From Bostrychus sinensis (taxonomy: Eukaryota > Chordata > Actinopteri > Gobiiformes > Eleotridae), in NCBI GenBank assembly GCA_020698575.1, contig CM036256.1, positions 15,639,908 to 15,703,907 of the forward strand: a DNA stretch of 64,000 nucleotides, in the 5' to 3' direction. The translations under genes were made by a program, and so were the position numbers. Under the pieces are notes generated by a model. It saw only the letters and a list, made by a program, of their open reading frames with translations, was not told the DNA's origin and made no database searches. Below, in pieces: positions 38,701-48,637 of this stretch. How positions within the stretch are numbered: the first letter of the stretch is position 1; each line of letters opens with the position of its first letter.

Positions 38701-41700
38701 TTGCTGACCTTTAGATGATTTATTTAAAGGATTTGGCCGAGTGCATGTGACATAGACTAGTTCAATTTTCTTCAGACTGCAACTTTGCTAATAGTCAGTT
38801 CAAAAAACGTCCTATATAGAGGTACGCCTACAGTACATTTTCATCTACTGTATAGTCGTATCTATCTACATGATACAAAATGCTTGTAGAACAGAATAAA
38901 GTCAGTTAAATCAAGCTTTTGTATCTGCCTTTATTGGCATGCAGTAGATAAGGAATGCCTGGAATCCCAAAGACGATGTGAGGTGGACAGAGGGACAAAT
39001 GGGCCACAGGTATATCCAATTACTACCTTAAGAACTCAGTACTAAGTTGAATTTTATAGTCGGCTAATGGTGAAAATGTGGTTAAAGTGATCAGATTATA
39101 ACATCAATGTGCCACAGTCAAAGTATTAGACTGTGGCACAAGTGGTCACAAGCCAGTCTACTTTATGTGCCAGTCCCAAGCCTGGACAAGTGGAGAGAGT
39201 TGTCTCAGGAAGGGCATCAGGCATAAAATTGATACCAAATTAATAGTGTACTTTTGGAAGCGGCAGATTGTGCTGTGGTGATACTGGGAGGGAAGAACCA
39301 AAAGAAAGAAGATAAGGAGTGACAATACTTGGAAGGGCATTATATGTATGTCCAAATTATAGTTAGAGTAAGCTCTATAAACAAACTGATTCTTGAATCA
39401 GTCAAAACAAGATACAAGCAAAGAAAAAGGAAAGACAATTAAAGAGGATAGCGAGGTTATCTCAGTGTGACTTTACCTCTAGGCAAGGATTAACCAAAAT
39501 GAACTGAGCCCAGCAGGTAAATGCAGGAACAAACCAAAGATGGGGCTAACCTAATATAATATTAAAGAGCCCATATAATGCTTTTTTTTTTTCAAGCTTT
39601 TTAAAATACAATTAGACACATTTGCATCAACATTTTACATTTTATAACTTAAAATAATGTATGTATTGAAAATGTCTTCTTTTGGGGAGCTGTCACTTTT
39701 ACTTTGCAGATTAGGTGCCTGTTGCTTTAAGGTCCTGTTAGCTCCACCCACTTCTTTCCTTCAACTCAAGCCCTTTTTAGATACCCTAGTTTATATCTAC
39801 GGTTTAAGTGATCAAATTATCAGCGCTTCCTGGAAAAGGCGGGGTTTCACATATCTGCGTAAAGCAGTGAAACCGAGTGTTTTCAGCTCTTGAGAAGGGC
39901 AGCGCCTCAGCATACAGGATTACTCAAACATGTGTGAATAATAAAAAAAAAAATACAACTCCAGGTATGTTTCTGAGATGGAAACATTGTAACATGGTAA
40001 AAAGCTCAGAAAAGTCGATTTAGCATAAACATGTTGCCAAAAAGAACTTTGTAATTGAGTGTAGGAATGTCTGTAATACACCAAGAGGTAATGTGTGTTA
40101 ATGTGATGATTATTACACTTCTTACCTAGAGCCAATAGAATGACTTTATTGTATCATAACCTTGCTAAACATTTTCATCTAGTGCATCCATTTAACTATT
40201 GGACTGCAGCTCTAAACTGTCCAGGCACTGTTACTTCAGTAGGTGACACTACACTTCCAACCACATTGTTTGCAAGACTCTTAAACCAGATCCTACATTA
40301 TCACTCATGTTAAGGTAGTTTTGGATAATGACAGGGGTTGACTTCCATTAGAGAAGTCATGGGGCCAATATTTACACAGCTTCAGATGGACACAGCTGAC
40401 TGGCCATAACCAGGAATGTGGTCTAAGCCAAATTCAGTTTATCTGACCTTCCACTTCACTTAAAACATTTTCTCCATCTTAAGGTCCACTGTCCATGTCA
40501 GAGACTTCAAAACCTTAAGACTGAAAAGCTTCCTGTCCTCAACTCACAAAGACCTTAAGAAGTTGTTTGCCAAGCACATGCATTAAATTATACTAAATTA
40601 CTTATCAATCCAAAACAAATTGTGCAAAATCATATTACAGTCACAAATTGTGCAAAGATTATTTAAGTAAGATAAGTATTCCATTGGAAATTACAACTCT
40701 CACTGTAAACTATTAGCACTTGGAGAGCACAGACCTCCGCTAAGGCATTGCCTCTATCTCAGGGGTTCTCCAACCTGTAGCTCAGCCACTTTCCAAGAAG
40801 CTGCCCAAAGGTTTTATGATTCCTACATAAACTTGTTTTGTCAAATTTGATTTATCACTCATTTATCAAACCAACTTGTGAATGTTTTCAATCAAATTCA
40901 AAGGTGCTCGGTCCCTTCGTGTACAAAAGTATTGGGTCATTATTTACCAAGTAGTTGTCAGTCAAACAGTTGCTTGATGAGCCAGTAGTGATATTAGGTC
41001 GACTACAGTATTTTCAGATTAGGAGACTAGACTTTGGTTTCACAAATGCAAGTGACAAGTGTGTGTCAGTCGCTGCACACAGACATACAAAATGCACATG
41101 GAGTGAACTAAATCTTTCTTATTTTAATTTAAAATGTGAGTTGTGGACACCAAAATTTTGTAAATGTTCAGATGAATGTCAAGAAAAACAAAATACATTT
41201 TTCTTTGGATTGAAAGTGTCAGCTCCGCAACAAACTGGCCATTGTCCAGTGTGCACCTCACCTTAGGCCAATAGTTACTGGGATACACTGCAGCAGGGCA
41301 CTGACAAGTTTAATGCTCTACAACATGTATACAGTAGTTTGAGGTTATTTAGACAATAACCATCTGAGAAGATAAAATTACAGCTGAACTTTTGACTTTG
41401 AGCACACACACACACACACACATCTCTGTCTGTCACATAGTTCAGATAAAAGAAGATATTGTCTGGTGTTGAGGGGAGGTCAGAGGTGGACATCTGCAGT
41501 GGGACAGTTTCCATTACATCAAGTGTCCATGGCCCTTGTCCCATCCTAGTACCTAACTCTCTGCACCCTCATGGAATTCACAATAAGGGACAGGCACAAC
41601 AGAGTCATTTGGCGTTGAGGATGAGACAAGTGGGAGGACAGGGGCACGAAATGAAGTGAATTTATATTTTATATTTATTTATTTTTATATTTCTACATGT

Positions 41701-44700
41701 AATTCGGTTTCCAATTAATGCATTATTGGTAAAGCTTGGTTGGTTGTTGGGTTTACTCAAAATTGGAGTGCCAGATTATGCTCTTAGATTATGAGACCTA
41801 ATTTTATTCCATTCATCACTTTATCATTTTTATTGTGACCACCACTTTTTACAGAACCAAAGTTATTTCTCTAGGAGTAGTGCAGGGACCTTTATGGCAC
41901 ATGTATTTTAAATTAGGTTTTACCATTGCGTGTAAATGAAACAATATTTAGATTTCAAGTAAGTTGAACATTGAAACATTGAATCTCCCTGCAATTCACT
42001 TTTGGGTCCCAACCCTCCAGTTGGAATTATGGCACAAATCATATCAAGACAAAAATGCACATTTCAGTTCAATAGAGCATAGACTCTCACCTGGTGGATT
42101 GTGGGAGGGTCAAATTTGAGTAAAGTTTTAGTTTAGCCTTTGCAAATCTAAAATACAGTTTTAATTAAGAAAATAATGAAATAGTTTTTAAAATCTACGT
42201 GCCATAAAGGTCCTAGTAAAATGGGTCACAATAAAATGATCAGGGAAAAACACTGGGTCCCACATTTGAACAATTTTGTATTATTCAATAAAATAAGATT
42301 AAAATACCAATTATGTTTGGTACCAATGCTAACGATATATACACATTACACCAACTTATTCAATTGATTTATGTCCTCATGTGTCTAGTGCATATGAATC
42401 ATTTACAGTATTTTGAAAACTCCTTTGTCAGTCCAGTCCGTGTATTCGGGCGTACTACTGGAGGTGTTTGCCCAGCTGCGAGTGTCGTCTTGAGAGTAAA
42501 CAAGCCCCTCAAAGCTCCTCTCATGGACTCATCTCCTCCTCCAATACGAATGGTAATGACACAGAGACACAGCACGGGAAATTCATTTCCTCATATGCTC
42601 CTACAGAAAGCACCCTCCATATATGATGTCTGAATGCATCTGTTGTCATCGCAGACAGTGAAAAAGGGGCTCTGGGACGTCCTGCTGGCCCATGATGTCA
42701 GCCTGGTTTGTCTTGTGCGAGTGGGCTGCATTGTGTTTGACATTTGATGTGAAATGAGACAGGAAAATGTAACCTCATATTTACAGTTGGTTTGGCAAAG
42801 GACCATCCTCCCACTGAAGCAGCACAACAAACATCTCTACTGTGCAAAGCTGCAGTAGCAAAAAGCTCTTTAAACATGTCTGCTTATATGTAGTTTCTAA
42901 TTTTGCATATGGTACACACTCCTATGTGAAGGTAAAGTTGGAGTATTTTTGGTAAGTTAGTGAGTATAATCGATTTGCTATTGCTATTACTACACTACAG
43001 CGTCATGGAAAACCTGGAAAAGTTTTGGGATTTTATATTTTGGTGTAAACTTTTGGAAACGTTTTGGATATTTAAACAGTCCACTACTAATTAAACCTGC
43101 ACCAGCCTGCGTATATGATTACTTTATATCAGACATGTTCAAAGTGCAGCCTGGGGGCCATTTGTGGCACAGAGTGAGATTTTATATGGCCTTCAGCTTC
43201 CACCATAAAATATATTGTTTATGGCCCTCTTGCACCATTAAGCAGTATTTCTATATATTTGAGCATCTATACCACTCTCAAGCCAGATTTGAACATTTTA
43301 TTGGTTAGTCTGAAATCAACTTCAATCTGAATTTATGACAAAAACAAAATTACCAAGAATGTGTTTTGTAAGTTTACCAGTTCTAAAAAAAAAGGTGTCT
43401 TACAATGCCATTAAAAAATGATTGTCTAGTATTGAAAACAAGATTCATATAAAAAATGTATATTGTGCATTATAAAATGTAATACAACTGCTGGCCCTTG
43501 GACATTTTTACTTACTCAAATCTGGCACTCTTCGAAAAATGGTTGGACACTCCTGCTTTATCTTAATTTACTTTTTAAAAATGCGTACTGAGCCAACTTA
43601 CCAAACATAATTATCCTTTTATCACCGGTGTATAGGCCTGCTATCTCTACTTTGACTACCACCAGTAAAAATTGTTACTGTTCCTCCTCATGTACTAGGT
43701 CAAAGGTCATGTGTGATGACAAACGTGAAGTCAGTTCAGTCACACTCTGAAAGTAGCATCAAATAAGATTTAATATTTTTAAATAACAGTCATAAAGTTT
43801 GCACATATAATAAATGATAACATTGCCTTGAATAAAATGAGTTTTATAGTCATATCTTTGGTGTAACAGGCCGCCTTTGTCAGAATATCGCTGCTAAACA
43901 CTGATATTACACATCAGAAGTACAATGGTGTTGATTCATTCCCAGTATTTTAAATAGTAACCATGGAAATGATGAGCCCAAACACCAACAGTCAGCAAGA
44001 ATACAATACATCTCATAAAACCAGGTCAGTGCTGTAAGGTTTTTGGGGATGTTGCTTGAATTTCCCATGGCTGCAAAACACTAGCCTTTTCTTTGCAAAA
44101 ATTATAAACTCAGCCAGAGCCTTTACAGTTGTGAGAAGAACATGATCTCAATGACATCACATCATGGAAAAAAAAAGTCAAAAGACCCCAAAAGAAACAT
44201 CTTTTTTCATATTCTCGTTTCCGTTGACTGATATTTTTCCTATTACAGTCCCGGAGAGCTGACCGTTATGCGCTCACAGCTATAACACCTTTTTTACAGT
44301 CGGTCCATTGTGCCCAACTGTGTTCAAATCAAAGTCAGTGTAGTTGAAAATAAGCACATTCCAGACAGGACGCCGCTGCAGCGAGGGCGTTCAGGACCTC
44401 TAATATACTCGGGGACATTTAGTTACGGGGCTCTTTCATACACCTCCACCTCCACTGAGCTGCCAGCAATCATAGGACACCAAGTGGAGCTTGGTGGGAG
44501 TTTTATTCTGCAAACTAAATAACGTCAAATGGGAAGAATTTTAAATTTACTTTTAATAATGCCACAAGCTTTTCAAGAAACTAAATGACTAAAGTGCTCT
44601 TACCCTACAGTCAGAAATGGGAAGTAACTAGATAGTACTTTAAGACATAAGTAAAATGCATTTCCATATTAATTTGGCATGGGTTTTATTGTGGATGCCC

Positions 44701-47700
44701 TTCCTGAGACAACCCTCTCCATTTACCGGGGCTTGGGGATGGCACAAAGAGCACTTGTGACAAAGAGTACTTGTGACTCTTTGTGGCTTTGTGGCTTTGT
44801 GGAATTACTTTTACTTGAATGAATCTTGGAAGGAAAATATGTACTTTTTGGAATCTCTCTAAATGGCTAAAAGTATTTTTGACCCTAGTAATGCCAGTTG
44901 GGGTAGTAGCAATGATTGTATTAATAGTAGCAGTACTAATAGTAGCAGGAGTAGCAATAGTAGTAACAGTAGTGGAGATTGTTGTAGTAGCAGTTTTTGC
45001 TGTGCAATTACAAAAAAAAAAAAAAAAAAAAAAAAAATCAAATGTACTTTTCTACTCTAAGTAATAAGTACTCACCACTCTAGCAATATTTATTTATGTC
45101 AACAACTTTTACTCCTACTTGAGTAATAATATTTTGAAGCCATAGTACTGCCTTAAGCACATATTCTGAGGATTTCTTCCACCACTTCCATCAATTTAGC
45201 CCTTCAGCGTTATACAGTAGACGGGACAGTCCCTCTAAAAGCCAGCCAGGCTCCCACTGGGCTCACTTCACAATCATTTATATTGGCTAAACATGGGACC
45301 TTTTCAGAGCTACTCATGCAACGGCAAATACAAAGTGAAGGTTCCGGGGGGACAGAAATATTATAAGTATGTTTTGAGGACGGGGTGAAGTTTGGAGCAC
45401 GAAAAATATTAAGATTGAAAGGTCTCGCATTTAGCAACGGTTTTTGAGAGTTATCAAAACCCCTAACAGGAAGGTGGGTAGACTGGTGTTTTGTGATTAA
45501 ACAGAAAGACTGATTTTGCTCTGGGCATGTTTCTATGAGTATGAGATATATTGGTAAAAGCATGCTGAGGTTAGAGCTGCCAGGGAGGGGCCACAGAGGA
45601 GATTTATGGATGTAATGAAAGAGGACATGAAGTTAGTTAATACTATCACAACTATTCTAAACAGTGCCATTTCTGATTTCTGGCTTAAAGCCGAGGTATT
45701 TCTAAAATGCTCTGAGTGATAATTTGCAATAGGTGGTCAATTTTAAAAAGCTGTGATAAGTATTTCAGTACTCGGAGTTAGGAGAGAGACTTTTGTGTTA
45801 AATCTACTTCTGTATAAATGAATTGCTCTATGAAGCTTAGTTTTCCTGTTGGGTAGTTTATCTGTCTATTCTTTATCTGTCTAGCATGAATTGCACTCAT
45901 TGTTATATGGATTGGTATACTGTAGACTCCCACCGGATGCCCTTCCTGGTGCTCCCTTCTCCATTTATCTGGACTTGGCACTGGCACAAAGAGTACACTG
46001 CCATGTGACCATTGTTGCCAGATTGGGCTGGTTTCTGTCCAGTTGGGCTTCATTTGAACACCTTGGGTTGGAAAAAATAGCATTGGGCTGGTTTATTAAA
46101 TTTGGGATGCTTTTCACAACATTTTTTAGAAAATATTCTGGAAGAAATACTAACAAAATAGTTGTCATTTTATGGCAAACAAAGTGGAATACACATTTCA
46201 ATAAACTGTGGTGTCCTCACACTCATATCATCAGTTAATTTGTTTTAAAATGTATTGTTATTTATTGGTATTTCATATGTTTTTTGTTGTTTCTAAGATG
46301 CCCTGACCAGGAAAGCTTTGGTTATCTGATGGCACTCTTTGCAGGGAACCTCTTTGTATTACTTTTTTAGTGCCACTCCTAAGTTTTGTGTTCTTTCTTT
46401 TGTATGGTTTTAACATTTAGAGTGGTTGTGATTTGGGTTGTGATTTTGTTTTTTTATTGTGTTGGGTGGGTTTTAAGTTCTGTTTGGGCTGGAAACTGTC
46501 AGTGAGATCTGGCAACCCTGCCTGTGACCAATTAGTTTAACTGTGCTTATTTAAAATTATTGTTTCTTTTTGTGTCTTAAGAACAAATAAGAATCATCCC
46601 CTAATCCCTGTAGGTCATTAGGAAATGGTTTCTTCTGTCTTGCCATCTTTACACTATGACTGAGCAAAAGACCACTGCTACAGCAATGACCCAACATACT
46701 GCTATATCTTTACACTGCCACCATCCTCCACCAATACAGCTACCTTTAAATCATTATCAAGACAAAAAACTTCCACGACAACAACCATGTGTACACTTCT
46801 GCTTCAAAGCTCACCCCAGCTGCCCCCACTGACCATCCCTCAATCTCTGTAACACCCCAGTGACAAGTGCACAGTGGTGAAAACCTAAGTGTTAAGCATT
46901 TGCATACAAACTAAACAGTGCACTTCTCACCCCAGTGCAGCGTTTGACTTGTCTGCCACCTCAAACACCCACAACCACACATCTCTTAAAAGAAACACAG
47001 GGAGGACGAGGTACTTAAATAAACAAACTCCACCTCTGTCCTGCCCTCCCGTAGAGCTGCATGAGAAAAGCATCACTGCAGGAAGTGGCTGGCCACGGCA
47101 AAAGTGTGAAAACGGAAATGTAAAAAGAGGATCTATGGATCTTAATGGGAGGGCAGGACCAATGAGGTTCAGGCCTGTCATTCTATTGTCATTCAAAATG
47201 GATAATTGATGGAAAGGAAAATCTGTGGGTGTCCTGAGGAAATGCTTCTAAAGACATTTTCAAAAGAAAATTCAGTTTGTTATCCCCATCATAATCTAGT
47301 ACTGCCAAGACTCAAAAGACTAAAACAAATCATTTACAGATTTGATCATTTTTTACTGTATAATTAATGTTTTCTCAATTTTACAACATAGCCTGTAACA
47401 ATAACCAAGCAATGCACTTTTTACACAGTTAATTCAATAAACATTCAAAATTATAGACTACTTTTGACAACTTCTATGCCAGTATGGTTAGAAAAATGTG
47501 TTGTGGTACATTGGTGACTTTACTCAATGTTTTGCAAGTGCTTGAAATTTTACAAATAAATTAAACTTATTTCCAACCACAATATGCAGTGTTGCTGTAC
47601 CACTAGTTTTAGGCATACAGCCACACATTACTATACATTATTAAAACAATATTAAATATGCAAAATTTGTTGTACCGTTGTACAAATAGAAGTCAAACTA

Positions 47701-48441
47701 CAACTGCAATGACAAATCGCTGTATTTATATCCAGCCTATCCTAAGCAAATATGCACCTGGTGTAATTGAAAATCTTTTGTTGGTCCTATTAGTGTTTTT
47801 GTGTTGAAATACTTGTTGTAAACTACATCAAGACATCTGAGCATGACCTGTGTCTGTCATGTAAGGACAACCTGAGCTCAAATGAAATCACATCAGTCTA
47901 TGTGATGCTGTGTGCCTCACATGATACAACACAGGACCATCTTTGAGGACCACTCATCTCATGGTATACGGATGTCTAAACAATATTACTGAACCGTTTA
48001 AGTGCTCATACTTCAGCAGCCAAAACCTCCAAAAGTAATGTACAAGAAACAGAAATAAATGAAACAGTCCAATGCTTTCACCCAATTCATTTTGCTTGAC
48101 ATGTTTGTGACCACATCCATTTTTTTTAACCAGTTAAGAATTTAAAGAGCCACTGAAAAGCAGCAACAGCATGAGTCTAACCTTCAATAACCTGCAGGGC
48201 GGCCCCCAGTGAGCACAGCAGGACGAGGTGCAGGGCGTGGGACCACCTGAGGGAGCAGATCATGAGAAAACACAGAAATAAAAACCTCACTTTAAACTTT
48301 ATTTAACTTTATTTAAATGCAACAATACAACTCATTCATTAAAATACTGCTTTTGGGAAAGACTTGTAATAGAAGTGGTGCCTTCCAGCTCTGCATATAA
48401 TCTAAAATACTTTGCAAATAGACTTACCCTTGATTGTTCAT
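17493..48441 (-). CDS. col15a1: Collagen type XV alpha-1 (multiplexin, proteoglycan core), complete
   Basis: A secreted basement-membrane-zone collagen. Shared coding exons, in transcript order: 31748-31561, 29730-29521, 29439-29287, 28596-28522, 28257-28159, 27589-27484, 27349-27144, 27048-27022, 26940-26878, 26797-26720, 26636-26574, 26494-26357, 26153-25980, 25060-25007, 24717-24682, 24597-24460, 24323-24264, 24179-24144, 24062-24021, 23892-23830, 23694-23659, 23487-23404, 23179-23114, 22983-22948, 22817-22755, 22684-22595, 22516-22481, 22400-22347, 22147-22091, 21995-21936, 21786-21742, 20623-20564, 20451-20344, 20249-20105, 20003-19942, 19840-19709, 19633-19547, 19463-19389, 19257-19060, 18594-18479, 17715-17493. 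With the distal 5' exons the protein is 1306 aa; with the proximal exon, 1409 aa. Both totals are exact multiples of three. Type XV is preferred over XVIII because of TYRAFLSSHLQDL, PIYSFDGR, WHGSSP and NYCEAWRT in endostatin and GHLDLTELIGVPLP in the N-domain. An a or b fish paralogue cannot be assigned. Confidence 0.93.
17716..18478 (-). mobile_element. col15a1 last intron with a non-autonomous mariner-like repeat
   Basis: GAATATTGTGGAAAAGTG at 17785-17802 recurs inverted with one mismatch at 18211-18228. The left border ACAGGTGCGTCTCACAAAAT (17761) resembles a well-known fish Tc1/mariner-associated repeat. The element spans roughly 17760-18240 and has no transposase ORF. The rest of the intron shows nothing. 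Confidence 0.6.
18595..19059 (-). repeat. col15a1 intron with a family B repeat fragment
   Basis: Around 18901-18935 is GTGCCAGTCCCAAGCCTGGA, the reverse of a dispersed repeat seen at 39165, 44720, 45970 and 58250. No exon is seen in the rest. Confidence 0.55.
19709..19840 (-). other. col15a1: col15a1 multiplexin trimerization domain
   Basis: Exon 19840-19709 encodes 44 residues directly after the last Gly-X-Y exon, with AEGTLAYVSERGGELYIRTR and NGWKKIQ. This matches the trimer-forming association domain of collagens XV and XVIII. The next exons, 19633-19547 and 19463-19389, encode a protease-sensitive, Ser/Pro/Gln-rich hinge that starts LGDLIPSSS. Confidence 0.85.
20624..21741 (-). repeat. 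col15a1 1.1 kb intron with a TA microsatellite
   Basis: A (TA)14 tract lies at 20675-20703. The rest of the intron is AT-rich with an A-run at 21133. No additional Gly-X-Y exon was found in either strand. Confidence 0.7.
22589..22594 (-). other. col15a1: Non-canonical GC donor splice site in col15a1
   Basis: Exon 22684-22595 ends ...GGAACTAAG and is followed by GCAAGA instead of GTAAGA. The flanking AAG exon end and the AAGA continuation fit the usual strong-consensus GC-AG class. No GT donor nearby keeps the Gly-X-Y frame. Confidence 0.75.
25061..25979 (-). other. col15a1 919-base intron, nothing recognised
   Basis: AT-rich sequence between the Ser-Gly exon and a short collagen exon. A short local inverted phrase (ACATTAAATGTGATTTTAATGT, about 25166-25187) is visible. 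No coding or repeat family was identified. Confidence 0.55.
27590..28158 (-). other. col15a1 intron, nothing recognised
   Basis: 569 bases between two acidic exons with conventional splice sites. I see no conserved ORF or repeat signature. Confidence 0.55.
28597..29286 (-). other. col15a1 intron, nothing recognised
   Basis: 690 bases between the third and fourth exons of the thrombospondin-N domain. No exon, RNA gene or clear repeat is visible. Confidence 0.55.
29765..31112. mobile_element. 1.35 kb element with long imperfect terminal inverted repeats
   Basis: The left end TATAGACCGTTCTCAGTCAC (29765) pairs with the right end, whose reverse complement is TATAGACCCTTCTCAGGCAG. Further inside, CCATTTTGGATGGCAAAA pairs with the reverse complement of TTTTGCCATCCAACATGG, so the similarity spans about 75 bases per end. 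It sits in a col15a1 intron, is flanked by TA-type palindromic edges, and has no long ORF, so it is non-autonomous. The superfamily is not assigned. Confidence 0.75.
31124..31440. repeat. Family A repeat copy with TAG-rich interior
   Basis: It starts near GGTGGACGATAACTACAAAC and ends AGTATTTCTTCTGCCACTGT, with GTACTTTTACTTGAGTAGAA before the end. The interior is an irregular TAG/TAA trinucleotide stretch (31285-31390). It matches copies at 35966, 44608, 49000 and 63131. Confidence 0.6.
31749..33246 (-). repeat. col15a1 1.5 kb intron with family B and SINE-like fragments
   Basis: A family B fragment (CAGGGGTCGCCGCAGCAAAT) lies at about 32046-32113. A degraded reverse copy of the SINE-like repeat of 37664-38030 lies at about 32878-33130. 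This is the gap between the proximal first exon and the shared thrombospondin-N exons. No extra exon was found. Confidence 0.6.
33247..33634 (-). CDS. col15a1: col15a1 proximal first exon (long form, signal peptide plus Ser/Thr-rich segment)
   Basis: ATG at 33634-33632 opens MASICFYLAVLFVLISPVQT, a clear signal peptide. About 105 residues follow, rich in Ser, Thr and Pro (ARSTTSPPSTSPSTISPSTT), with one N-glycosylation sequon (NGS) and the ending LKHWKS. The GTGAGT donor at 33246-33241 leaves phase 1, which fits the exon at 31748. The segment lies before the thrombospondin-N domain, as the mucin-like domain of long collagen XVIII does. Human collagen XV has only a short stretch there, so this exon is probably driven by its own promoter. 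No match of the segment to a named domain is claimed. Confidence 0.8.
35966..36545. repeat. Family A repeat, longest copy in the window
   Basis: It begins CCAGTGGTGGGATGTAACAA and ends TTAGTAGTTCTTCCACCACTTTG. The ends are imperfect inverted repeats (AGTGGTGG-type). Inside are many direct and inverted TACTTTTACTT/AAGTA phrases (36055-36110 and 36375-36510). No ORF is present. It is a MITE-like dispersed repeat common in fish; the superfamily is not assigned. Confidence 0.65.
37664..38030 (+). mobile_element. SINE-like repeat with tRNA-type promoter boxes
   Basis: The head has an A-box-like GGCATGGTAACAGAGCAG and a perfect-looking B box GGTTCGATCC (37720-37729). The conserved fish-repeat body follows (CCCACCGTCCAAAGACATGC, GTGACTCTAAATTGCCCCTA, CTGTCCAGGGTGTATCCCGC), ending in GAATAAGCGGAAAAAGATGA. 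An A-run precedes it. Partial copies occur at 32878-33130 (reversed) and 41214-41282. Confidence 0.75.
39152..39240 (-). repeat. Family B repeat fragment
   Basis: GTGCCAGTCCCAAGCCTGGA followed by AGTTGTCTCAGGAAGGGCAT, in reverse orientation compared with the copies at 44671 and 58128. Confidence 0.6.
39562..40040 (-). repeat. Dispersed repeat, family D, copy 2
   Basis: The right part, read on the minus strand, gives TTTCTGAGCTTTTTACCATG and matches copy 1 at 14776. The left border carries AGAGCCCATATAATGC, an inverted version of the copy 1 start. Confidence 0.6.
41403..41422. repeat. (CA)10 microsatellite
   Basis: Ten uninterrupted CA units, just after a short fragment of the SINE-like repeat (41214-41282). 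Confidence 0.9.
42999..43625. repeat. Family C repeat, copy 2, interrupted by a hAT-like insertion
   Basis: CGTCATGGAAAACCTGGAAAAG and CCTGCGTATATGATTACTTTATAT match copy 1 (16002-16358). The match resumes at CTTAATTTACTTTT (about 43563) after the inserted element. Confidence 0.65.
43130..43555. mobile_element. hAT-like non-autonomous element with 8-base target duplication
   Basis: The ends are CAGACATGTTCAAAGTGC and (reverse complement) CAGGAGTGTCCAACCATT, a hAT-type terminus. The flanks are CTTTATAT (43122-43129) and CTTTATCT (43556-43563), an 8-base duplication with one difference. The uninterrupted family C copy at 16 kb serves as an empty site. The 426-base interior has no ORF. Confidence 0.8.
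44608..45195. repeat. Composite repeat: family A ends, family B fragment, TAG-type stretch and poly-A run
   Basis: Family A borders lie at 44608 (GAAATGGGAAGTAACTAGAT) and 45195 (GGATTTCTTCCACCACTTCC). A family B segment (ATGCCCTTCCTGAGACAACC, GGCACAAAGAGCACTTGTGA) lies at 44671-44760. An irregular GTA/TAG stretch (44895-44998) precedes a 27-base A-run (about 45010-45037). Reading frames across this region give only poly-Leu or poly-Ser products and are not genes. Confidence 0.6.
46011..46520. mobile_element. Non-autonomous element with GTTGCCAGAT inverted ends
   Basis: GTTGCCAGAT at 46014-46023 is exactly inverted at 46507-46516. It interrupts a family B copy (45929-46010). The host sequence TGTGACC occurs on both sides (46004-46010 and after 46520), which fits a target duplication. 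The interior repeats TTGGGCTGGTTT and has no ORF. Confidence 0.65.
48182..48441 (-). CDS. col15a1: col15a1 distal first coding exons (short-form signal peptide)
   Basis: Exon A ends 48428, with ATG at 48441-48439 and 14 coding bases before a consensus GTAAGT donor. Exon B is 48246-48182. Its acceptor follows a pyrimidine-rich run ending CTCAG, and its donor is GTTAGA. Together they give 79 coding bases, phase 1, which is exactly what the exon at 31748 needs. The peptide MNNQGWSHALHLVLLCSLGA is a good signal sequence and joins ...VIE to ERGSGGHLDLTEL. Nothing else nearby on this strand gives an open, in-phase signal exon. An unspliced ATG at 48263 is also in frame, but the spliced form is the better model. 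Confidence 0.7.
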
Positions 48442-48577
48442 TTTTCCAGTGAGAGAAGTTATAATCCAGATTTGAGCTCCAAGTGCATGAGTGTATGATG
48501 GGACTGCGGACCGTGGCTGGTGGACGGGCAGACCTAAAGTCAGCCTCCCTCTCTCTCTCTTTCTCTCCCTCTCTCTC

Positions 48578-48637
<60 letters not shown>

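Larger units (their letters stand above)
33635..48181 (-). other. First intron of the distal col15a1 transcript (14.5 kb)
   Basis: No additional protein-coding exon is supported. About 33660-34020 would hold the proximal promoter and 5'UTR of the long form. It has pyrimidine-rich stretches (CTCCCTCTTTACCCTC near 33915 on the plus strand) but no clear TATA box. A CpG-richer patch at about 34965-35110 contains CTCGCAGACTGCGCC and GCGAGTGCGCATG; its role is unknown. The remainder is repeat-rich; individual elements are listed separately. Confidence 0.6.

Noticed and set aside
44859..45064. ORFs rich in Leu, Val or Ser around a poly-A run
   Set aside because: Products of an irregular GTA/TAG stretch and a homopolymer; open in several frames at once.
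48247..48263. Unspliced in-frame ATG start for the distal col15a1 exon
   Set aside because: A strong acceptor (pyrimidine run plus CTCAG) at 48247 and a consensus GTAAGT donor at 48427 give a better spliced start at 48441; kept only as an alternative.
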